From: JAJRAG01 sp050010535
Lineage (GTDB): Archaea > Thermoplasmatota > Thermoplasmata > Methanomassiliicoccales > JACIVX01
Length of the DNA: 48,003 nt
Direction of reading: 5' to 3'
NCBI GenBank assembly: GCA_050010535.1
Contig: JBEKKT010000012.1
Coordinates: 1-48,003, forward strand
Shown: positions 41,931 through 48,003 of the stretch, piece after piece
How positions within the stretch are numbered: position 1 is the first letter of the stretch
Layout: the number at the start of each line of letters is the position of its first letter
Notes under the pieces: model-generated
What the model was told of the DNA's origin: nothing
Seen by the model: only the letters and a program-made list of their open reading frames with translations
Database searches by the model: none
Position numbers and translations under genes: made by a program

Positions 41931-42815
41931 CTACTGGGAATTATGTTTGTTGCCTTTCCCTGACCGTTTCACCAGACTCCTGATCTCGCATGGTACACCG
42001 GTCTGGCAGAGGCCGCATCCGTAGATGTCGATCCCGTATAGCTCGTTTATGATCGGCCTCTTGCTGTCGGAATACTTCTTGCACATGTCTTTGTCGTGAC
42101 CTCGTTCGGTGATCGCGCCAGCTGGACATCTCTTGGCGCACTCCTTGCAACGCTTTCCCTGAAAGAAAAGACAGTCCGCATGAATGTCCGAGATCCTGCG
42201 GAGTGAGCTCAAATGACGATTGACGACTACGCTGCCAAGCCTGTGAGCCTTGCCCACTTGGGTGATAAGCCCGTAACAGAGACCGAACGTGCCTAGACCC
42301 GCCGCGAAGGCAATATGGCGCTGGGACCAGGTTGAGGCGTATCCGATCTTATCGTCCACAAGGATCCTAAACACATCGTCCTCGAGTTGCGGCGCAACGG
42401 CAAGATATCCCTAGTTCTCCAACGTCTTGACGATATGGGCTTGGACTCCGCGGTTGAACTACTCCCCGTAGCAACGCGTATGGGCCGACCGCCTCGACGG
42501 CATGTCGGTCATCCCAGCGTTCTCCTTTCTCGTCGCGCCTGAGATGGGAAGAACGTACGATATGACACTCACGTCGCCCTCTGGAGGGATCTCCACTTTC
42601 CTCCTCACCGCGGCCTTCGCCATCACCTCTTGGGGAGTAAGGTGGAATTCCCCAATAACCGTCTTCAGTTGAATGAATATCGAATCGACGCCAGAAACAA
42701 ACCCGACGAGAGGCCACTCGAACATCGGAGTATCGTCGATTCCCTTCAGACTGTTGTCTGGACATGAAGTGACGTAGTCCTCGATCTCTGAAACCATCCA
42801 TCTCCTGAACTCCAT
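41931..42815 (-). pseudogene. QueG-like 4Fe-4S reductase gene with two in-frame amber codons
   Basis: One continuous frame of about 294 codons is broken only by TAG at 42459-42461 and TAG at 42411-42413; coding sense is intact before, between and after. The product would be an epoxyqueuosine-reductase-like ferredoxin protein: HIAFAAGLGTFGLCYGLIT, CLFFQGKRCKECAKRCPAGAI and a late CGLCQTGVPC. Two substitutions without frameshift suggest recent inactivation. Selective decoding of UAG (pyrrolysine) is the alternative. ATG 42815 is one start; a TTG at 42824 with GGGAGG upstream is another. Confidence 0.75.
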
Positions 42816-42981
42816 TTCCCGCAATTCCAATCCTCCCGCTTCTGGACAATGAATCCGATGGACGCCAAACGCGTTCGATCCTACCACGGATACGAAACGC
42901 TGGTCAATAGAAAACACTTGTCCCGCGCATTGGCTTCCGCACTGTAGATCCGGACCAGGGCTTGCAACCAGTCAAGAAAGG

Positions 42982-42989
42982 ATTTATAG
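42982..42989 (+). promoter_or_regulatory. TATA box of the PNPOx-like gene
   Basis: ATTTATAG lies 38-45 nt upstream of the ATG at 43027, with the strong SD GAGGAGG at 43013-43019 between them. Confidence 0.55.
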
Positions 42990-43026
42990 TTCGGAATTCG
43001 GTACGTCGGTTCGAGGAGGATAGAAA

Positions 43027-43431
43027 ATGGCCAAGATGTCGAAGGATATCATGGAGTTCATCATCAACGCAAGGCCCGGTCTTGTGGCAACGGCATCAAA
43101 GGACGGAGTACCAAACGTTGCACCGAAGGGAAGCCTCAACGTGATCGACGAGGAGACGCTCCTTTTTGCTGACATACTCCCTGGTAAGACCAGGAAAAAC
43201 ATCGCCGAAAATCCGAACGTTGCGATCGCGTTCGTGGATGCGAAAACTATGAGGGGATATCAGATCAAAGGCAAGGCGCAGTCGATGAAGAACGGGAAGG
43301 TCTACGACGAGACATGCAAGAGGATAGCTGCGCTGCCGATGAAGTTGCCAAAACCCGACGCCGCGGTCGTCATCAAGATCCAGGAAATCTACAACTTGAC
43401 TCCCGGCCCCGATGCTGGAAAGAAGCTCTGA
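43027..43431 (+). CDS. Pyridoxamine 5'-phosphate oxidase-family flavin protein
   Basis: A 134-aa split-barrel FMN or F420 protein. ARPGLVATASKDGVPNVAPKGS and ADILPGKTRKNIAENPNVAIAFVD are typical of the PNPOx-like family. The specific oxidoreductase reaction is unknown; archaeal members often act on flavins or small redox substrates. Its end overlaps the TPR gene by 20 nt. Confidence 0.88.
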   Translation: MAKMSKDIMEFIINARPGLVATASKDGVPNVAPKGSLNVIDEETLLFADILPGKTRKNIAENPNVAIAFVDAKTMRGYQIKGKAQSMKNGKVYDETCKRIAALPMKLPKPDAAVVIKIQEIYNLTPGPDAGKKL

Positions 43432-43906
43432 GACATCGAACGACGCCCCCGGCGACATCCGCCGTCGCTTCGTCGACGGGCTGCTTTCGATCGATGCCAA
43501 GGACCACCAGAAGGCACATGAGACGCTGGCGAGGGCACGGGGGCTGCTCACCACTGATGGAACGGATGCAAGACTCGAGTGCGAGGTCGCGGAGGCCCTC
43601 ATGGATATTAGGAGTTACCAGGAAGCGAGACGTCTTTTGGAGACCGTGATCATGAAACGCTCCGGAAGGTCTGACTCTGACAGCGCGGACAGAGTGTACT
43701 ACCAGCTGGGGATGATTTCTTTGAAGTCCGGCAACGGGTCAGAGGCGGTGAAGTTCCTCAGGATGAGCCTCGGATTGACGAAGATGAACGACAAGGACCA
43801 TCTATACAGAACCCTCCCAGACGCCTACAGCCTCGTCGGGATGAGGGGAAAAGCGCAGGAGTTCTCCTCGAAGATTCCAACGACTAGAAAATGGGGCTCT
43901 TCCTGA
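43412..43906 (+). CDS. TPR-repeat protein
   Basis: A 164-aa all-helical protein with about three to four tetratricopeptide-like repeats (DAKDHQKAHETLARARGLL, SYQEARRLLETVI, VYYQLGMISLKSGNGSEAVKFLRMSL). It is probably a protein-interaction scaffold. Its ATG lies within the last 20 nt of the PNPOx-like gene in another frame. Its 3' end overlaps the convergent pheS by 23 nt. Confidence 0.78.
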   Translation: MLERSSETSNDAPGDIRRRFVDGLLSIDAKDHQKAHETLARARGLLTTDGTDARLECEVAEALMDIRSYQEARRLLETVIMKRSGRSDSDSADRVYYQLGMISLKSGNGSEAVKFLRMSLGLTKMNDKDHLYRTLPDAYSLVGMRGKAQEFSSKIPTTRKWGSS

Positions 43907-45404
43907 GCAGATCGATGTCGCTGATGTAGAGCTCTCTTATGTCTGTCAAGTTCCAGCGAAGCATCGCGAGCCTCTCGAAACCGAGGCCCCACGCAAGAAC
44001 TGGATACCTCACACCGAACGGCGCGGTCACCTCCGGCCGGAACACGCCGGCGCCTCCCAGCTCCATCCACTTGCCGTTGTGGTGCACCTCGACCTCTGCG
44101 GATGGCTCAGTATACGGGAAATAGCCGGGTCTGATTCGTATCTCCTCGAAACCCATCTGCCTGTAGAACTCCCTCAGGACGCCGCAGAGCATGTCAAAGC
44201 TTGCCTCCTTCTCCATGATGATGCCCTCGATCTGGGCGAATTCGGGCAGGTGTGTCGTATCGATCGCCTCGTTGCGGAAGATCCTGCTGAGGGAGAAGAC
44301 CTTCACCGGCGAATCGGGATGCTTGGAGAGGTATTTGACCGTGGAGACAGTCGTGTGGGTTCTGAGCAGGGCCCTCTCGGCCTCCTGCCTGCTCCATTTG
44401 TATCTCCAGCCAAGAGATCCCGTCTTCCATCCGTCCTCATGCACGGACTTGACGATATCGATCAGACTCTCCTCCTCGAGCTCGATCCGCGCCGGGTTCT
44501 TCAAATAGAAGGTATCCTGAAGATCTCTGGCTGGATGATCCTGAGGCGTGAACAACGCATCCATGTTCCAGAAGGCGGGCTGGACGTACTCATCGTCGAT
44601 CTCAGTGAAGCCCATCTGGACAAATATCCTGCGGACCTCGTCCGCCATGCGCGTCAAGGGATGCTTCTTGCCGGGATAGATGGAGGGCGCGAACGTCCGG
44701 ACGTCGTACTTCCTGAAGGTCACGTTCTCCCAGCGCCCCGTCTGCAGAAGCTCGGAAGTGATCTGTGAGACCTCTTCCCTCAATTCGATGCCCAGGGCAA
44801 CGACCTCCTTGCCAGAAGAGGTTAGCGAGATGCTTCTGCTGACGACAAGCCTTTCAACGACGATGTCCTGCCTAGACTTCAATTGGGAAATGAGCTTGCC
44901 ATCGACCTCGTCTTCCGAAAGGTCCCTCTTGCTCAGCGCCAGGAGGACCCTCTCGTCATCCATCTCGTAGCCGACCGTGCGGTCTCCGTGCGCCGTGAGT
45001 GAGATGATCGTCCTCCCATCGGATTTCTTAATGTCAGCAAGGCCCTTCCTCTTGAGCCAACCGATAGCTATCGGGATCTCTGGAGAGTTGAGCACGTCAG
45101 AGAGATCCTTCGAGTCCATCGAGCCGCCCCTTTTGTGCACCAAATCGAGCGCCCTTCTCTCCGGCAGCTTCTTGGAGAGGACGTCCTTGTTCTTAAGAGA
45201 ATATGACTTCTTCGCACTTTCCTGAATACTCACAAGTCCCTTAGACAGAAGCCAAGAGGCGGCGTTCATCACCTCGACCTGCTGTGAGAAGCCGCCCGCA
45301 TCGAAGATCTCCTCGGGCGTCGCTTCCCTTCCGATCTGCTGAAGAGTGATCAGAACCCGCTTCTCCTGAGGGCTCAGCTCTTGAAGGACCTCGGAGGCTT
45401 TCAT
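43884..45404 (-). CDS. pheS: Phenylalanyl-tRNA synthetase alpha subunit
   Basis: Catalytic subunit of the archaeal/eukaryotic-type enzyme, 506 aa. The first 220 residues are winged-helix tRNA-binding domains. The class II core shows HPLTRMADEVRRIFVQMGF (motif 1), FRNEAIDTTHLPEFAQIEG (motif 2) and GWGLGFERLAML-like AWGLGFERLAML (motif 3). It lies third in trpS-trmO-pheS on the minus strand. pheT is not in the window. Confidence 0.95.
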   Translation of the reverse strand: MKASEVLQELSPQEKRVLITLQQIGREATPEEIFDAGGFSQQVEVMNAASWLLSKGLVSIQESAKKSYSLKNKDVLSKKLPERRALDLVHKRGGSMDSKDLSDVLNSPEIPIAIGWLKRKGLADIKKSDGRTIISLTAHGDRTVGYEMDDERVLLALSKRDLSEDEVDGKLISQLKSRQDIVVERLVVSRSISLTSSGKEVVALGIELREEVSQITSELLQTGRWENVTFRKYDVRTFAPSIYPGKKHPLTRMADEVRRIFVQMGFTEIDDEYVQPAFWNMDALFTPQDHPARDLQDTFYLKNPARIELEEESLIDIVKSVHEDGWKTGSLGWRYKWSRQEAERALLRTHTTVSTVKYLSKHPDSPVKVFSLSRIFRNEAIDTTHLPEFAQIEGIIMEKEASFDMLCGVLREFYRQMGFEEIRIRPGYFPYTEPSAEVEVHHNGKWMELGGAGVFRPEVTAPFGVRYPVLAWGLGFERLAMLRWNLTDIRELYISDIDLLRKSPIF

Positions 45405-45428
45405 GACCGGTGGTGTAGACTTTCCTGA

Positions 45429-45824
45429 CTATTTGTGATTTTTGCAGAGGCGGTCTCTTCGACGCGCTGGCTTGATGTCCACTACAGGCGTCCCGTCGAA
45501 GGCGTCGAAGCCCTTGACCACAAGAGCGTTGCCTCGCCTTTCGATGAACTTCACTCTCGTCAGACCGAGGTAGTTCGGCCGCTTCGGGCTTCTTGACGCG
45601 AATACCCCAACCTCTGGCTGCACAGCGTCGTGATGGGGATGAACCCTCATCTTGTAGAACGTGGATCTGCCGAAGAGGAAGACGATATCAAGCTCCTCGT
45701 TCTCTTCGATTTTGTGAAGACCTTCCGCATACTCCGGCAGGATCTCGATCTCCGACACTAGAGTCTCGAAGTCGGTGCCTTCTTCAGCACTACTGTGAAC
45801 GTACCCGATTGGGACCACTTCCAT
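45429..45824 (-). CDS. trmO: tRNA (t6A37) N6-methyltransferase, TrmO/YaeB family
   Basis: Methylates threonylcarbamoyladenosine-37 in some tRNAs. This 131-aa beta-barrel protein has the signature VFASRSPKRPNYLGLTRV and PIGYVHS at its start. The ATG overlaps the trpS stop as TGATG. It is short, lacking the C-terminal extension of the E. coli enzyme, as is usual in archaea. Confidence 0.9.
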   Translation of the reverse strand: MEVVPIGYVHSSAEEGTDFETLVSEIEILPEYAEGLHKIEENEELDIVFLFGRSTFYKMRVHPHHDAVQPEVGVFASRSPKRPNYLGLTRVKFIERRGNALVVKGFDAFDGTPVVDIKPARRRDRLCKNHK

Positions 45825-46942
45825 CAAGGATCCCTCATCATGAACTCCTCTATGGTGGCCTTGGCCTCCACTCTCTTCCTTTGATGTTCTTCCAGGAAAG
45901 CAACGACTCTGTCGGCTAGTATTTTCTTGCATTCGCCGCACATGATCTGCCCTTTCCTGCAGCGGTCCTGGAGGTCATTGACGGCACCGTCGTCGAGCTC
46001 GAAGAGATAGTACTGGTACTTGAACACGGAGCAGACCTCTGGCTTGCCTCCGGACTTCTTCTGCTCCTCCACCGAGACAGCTCCGCCAGTGAATGCGTTC
46101 ATGATCTTCTTTCGAACAACCTTAGGAGGGTCGGTCGTGAAGATCGTGGCCCCGGGTTGCGAGGAGGACATCTTGTCCGATCCCATCAGGCTGGGGAACA
46201 TCTTGTTGTGAATCAGCGCGGGCTTGTAATACCCGAGGAGCGGGGCTACGTCCCTGGCGACCCTAAAATGTGCGTCTTGGTCGATGCCACAAGGGATGAG
46301 GCACGGGACGTTGTGTTTCTCCAGCTCCGATTCGAGAAAGGCCGGCGCAGCCTGGATGCTCGTATAGAATATGCTGCCGATGTTCGTGCTGTTGTCGAAT
46401 CCGAAGACGGCCTTCGTGGTTGAGAAGTTGACCTTTTTCGAGACCTTGAGAGCGATTGGATACAAGGTATGGATGCACTCCGTGTCGACGACAATCTTCG
46501 TCTTCTTCGGATCGAAGCCAAGAGCGATGACGTCGAGAGCGTTCTCGTATGCCGCTTTCAAAGTATCCTCGAGTGTCAGGTTCTCGTTGAACAGAAACTT
46601 CTCATCGTCGGTCATCTGGAAGTAGAGTTTCGCACCGAAGACGTCCTGGAGGTACTTCGTGAATATCCAGGTGATCAAGTGCCCGATGTGAATGTGACCA
46701 GATGGCCCTCGGCCGGTATAGAGAACGAATTGCTGTCCCTTGTCGTACATCTCGAGAATCCAGTCGAAGTCCCGGTGTGAGTAGAACACGCCGCGGCGGA
46801 GCAGGGGATGCAGCTTTCCGTACTTGGATATCCTGTCAAGAAGGGCGTCGTCGATCTTCCGCGTCCCGAACTTCTCGACCAGGAGATCGTAATCGATTTC
46901 CCCTGTGACCTCCCATGGCGTGACCGTGAACTCGTTGTTCAT
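45824..46942 (-). CDS. trpS: Tryptophanyl-tRNA synthetase
   Basis: Class I synthetase of the archaeal/eukaryotic type, 372 aa. HIGH is present in GPSGHIHIGHL and the KMSKS loop is DKMSSS. The N-terminal extension (TPWEVTGEIDYDLLVEKFGT) is typical of archaeal TrpRS. It is the first gene of trpS-trmO-pheS. Confidence 0.95.
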   Translation of the reverse strand: MNNEFTVTPWEVTGEIDYDLLVEKFGTRKIDDALLDRISKYGKLHPLLRRGVFYSHRDFDWILEMYDKGQQFVLYTGRGPSGHIHIGHLITWIFTKYLQDVFGAKLYFQMTDDEKFLFNENLTLEDTLKAAYENALDVIALGFDPKKTKIVVDTECIHTLYPIALKVSKKVNFSTTKAVFGFDNSTNIGSIFYTSIQAAPAFLESELEKHNVPCLIPCGIDQDAHFRVARDVAPLLGYYKPALIHNKMFPSLMGSDKMSSSQPGATIFTTDPPKVVRKKIMNAFTGGAVSVEEQKKSGGKPEVCSVFKYQYYLFELDDGAVNDLQDRCRKGQIMCGECKKILADRVVAFLEEHQRKRVEAKATIEEFMMRDP

Positions 46943-47094
46943 CCATACACCGTGCCAGCGAAAAGAATCTCGGAGCTAATGAATCTTCCGAAGGGCTGGC
47001 CATCGTCACACCTTGGCGCATCATAGACTTCCCAGATGGCATTCGGACTATGGTGAAAGTTTTTCATACAGAGCCGGTGTGGTCGTTTCTCAAA

Positions 47095-48003
47095 ATGGAT
47101 CTCATACAGTTCGCACTCAGCTTCGCGGTAATCCTCGCCGGTAGCGAGTTCTTCACGAACGGAGTGGAATGGCTCGGCAAGCGGTACGACTTTTCCTGGG
47201 GTTGCGTCGGCAGCGTGCTTCCTGCCGTCGGCACGGCTATGCCGGAGACCCTCATCCTCCCGATAGCGATAGTCTTCGTCGAAGGGGGTGCAGGGCACGA
47301 GATCGGCGTGGGGGGATCCTCTGCGCTTCATTCATACTGTCCACCATTGCCTTGTTCGAAGTCGGGCTGTCCGTTTTCGCGTTCGTTAAGCGCGGGAGGG
47401 CCAGGACGCTGCACATCAATGGGAAGCTGATTAGGAGGGATCTCAAGTTCTTCCTCATCGCCTACAGTTTCGCCGCCTTGGCAGCGTTGCTTCCACCCGA
47501 CTTCTCCATGTTCAAGTGGGTTGTCGGGCTGTCCCTGATACCACTATAGATGATCTACACTTGCAGGACCGTTAAGCGCGGCGAACGCTCGATGGAGAAC
47601 AACGAGGTCAAGGACCTCTATCTGAAGAAAGCTGCAAGCAGAGTGAACGGGAACGGAGGGAGGCGCTTAGGAAGGCATTCTACAGTTCGAAACCTCCCAA
47701 CTACCTGATCTTCGCTCAAGTACTGATGGGACTTACGGTGATCATCCTGGGGGCGGACATGTTCGTTGAGCAGATAGGCGCTGCGGCCGAGGAGGTCGGT
47801 CTAACCCCCCCTGGTCCTCTCTCTGATACTCGTGCCGATTGCTACGGAGCTGCCGGAGAAGTTCAACAGCGTGCTCTGGATCAGAGATAGATAAAACACC
47901 TATGCAATAGGGAACATCACTTGCGCAATGTTCTTCTAGAGCTCTATACCAGTGACGCTCGGCATAGTGCTCACCAATTGGCATATGGACCCGTCAAATG
48001 GCG
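47095..48003 (+). pseudogene. Broken Na+/Ca2+ exchanger (CaCA family) gene, runs off window
   Basis: Pieces of a cation/Ca2+ antiporter occur in order across three frames. The first alpha repeat is FFTNGVEWLG...VGTAMPETLILPIAIV. After a frameshift in a G-run near 47310 come FILSTIALFEVGL and later helices. TAG at 47547, a second shift near 47635, and a third in a C-run near 47808 follow. The second repeat, IATELPEKFNSVLWIRD, is then cut by TAA at 47892 and TAG at 47937. Three stops and three shifts mark a pseudogene, though homopolymer errors near a contig end may contribute. Confidence 0.78.

Noticed and set aside
18392..48003. Genome-wide reassignment of TAG to pyrrolysine
   Set aside because: TAG ends many intact, correctly sized genes here (LSm, AOR, hdrC, adk, pheS, dtdA and others), and three of the four amber-containing genes also carry frameshifts or other lesions. 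It is left open only for the reductase at 41931-42815.
1..48003. CRISPR array, insertion sequence, integrase or prophage
   Set aside because: No regularly spaced direct repeats, transposase, integrase or phage structural genes were seen on either strand.

Overview
The window comes from an archaeon. Protein evidence includes an archaeal class-1 release factor (NIKS and GGQ motifs), ribosomal proteins S3Ae and L37e, a single Sm-like protein, DtdA D-aminoacyl-tRNA deacylase, PurP, a pyruvoyl-dependent arginine decarboxylase and archaeal-type PheS and TrpS. DNA evidence includes TATA boxes 25-45 nt upstream of many starts, GGTGA-type Shine-Dalgarno sites and an elongator tRNA-Met split by a 32-nt intron. 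The mix of DUF835, V4R, a Ras-like GTPase, HdrBC, an aldehyde:ferredoxin oxidoreductase (AOR) and a PKD-rich surface protein suggests Thermoplasmatota. That placement is inference; no 16S gene is present.

Layout. 1-4.7 kb (minus strand): LSm, L37e and purF (cut by the window edge) in one operon, then AMMECR1, pyrC and a YkgJ-like cysteine-cluster protein in a second. 4.8-9.3 kb: a CBS/zinc-ribbon protein, AOR with its ferredoxin, and an ArsA ATPase overlapping a small helical protein. 9.4-12.1 kb: tRNA-Met, S3Ae, then hdrC-hdrB and a small TTG-start gene. 12.2-18.3 kb: a LysR/ModE-like regulator divergent from a hydrogenase maturation protease, an M16 peptidase, a PAC2 protein, a small GTPase coupled to a V4R-DUF835 protein, and arginine decarboxylase coupled to a zinc-ribbon protein. 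18.4-25.4 kb: a broken transglutaminase-like gene, a PrsW-like protease, a multidomain PAPS-reductase-like protein, an M50 peptidase, a GlcD-type oxidase and two GNAT genes. 25.5-32.2 kb: adk, tRNA-Gln, the putative peptide-modifying cluster, a methyltransferase and purP. 32.3-39.6 kb: a PKD surface protein, lplA, a decayed GNAT gene, argS and aRF1. 39.6-48 kb: pyrH, a membrane zinc-ribbon protein, dtdA, a ferredoxin-type reductase gene with two amber codons, a PNPOx-like protein, a TPR protein, a trpS-trmO-pheS operon and a broken Na+/Ca2+ exchanger gene.

The most exciting locus is 26.6-30.0 kb. A membrane DUF2207-like protein ends in Gly4-(Cys-Ala)6-Gly3-Arg. It overlaps the start of a radical SAM/SPASM enzyme with an N-terminal PqqD-like recognition domain, and both follow a small membrane zinc-ribbon protein. 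I infer that the Cys-Ala tail, predicted to be cytoplasmic, is modified post-translationally by the radical SAM enzyme. A second point of interest is the Rab-like GTPase translationally coupled to a V4R (TRAPP/Bet3-like) protein.

Four genes are broken by frameshifts or in-frame stops. TAG is an ordinary terminator here: by my count it ends about 16 of 46 intact genes. The broken genes are therefore more likely decayed, or damaged by sequence error, than pyrrolysine-encoding. No CRISPR array, insertion sequence or replication origin was seen. No stretch over 300 bases lacks a gene, RNA or pseudogene.
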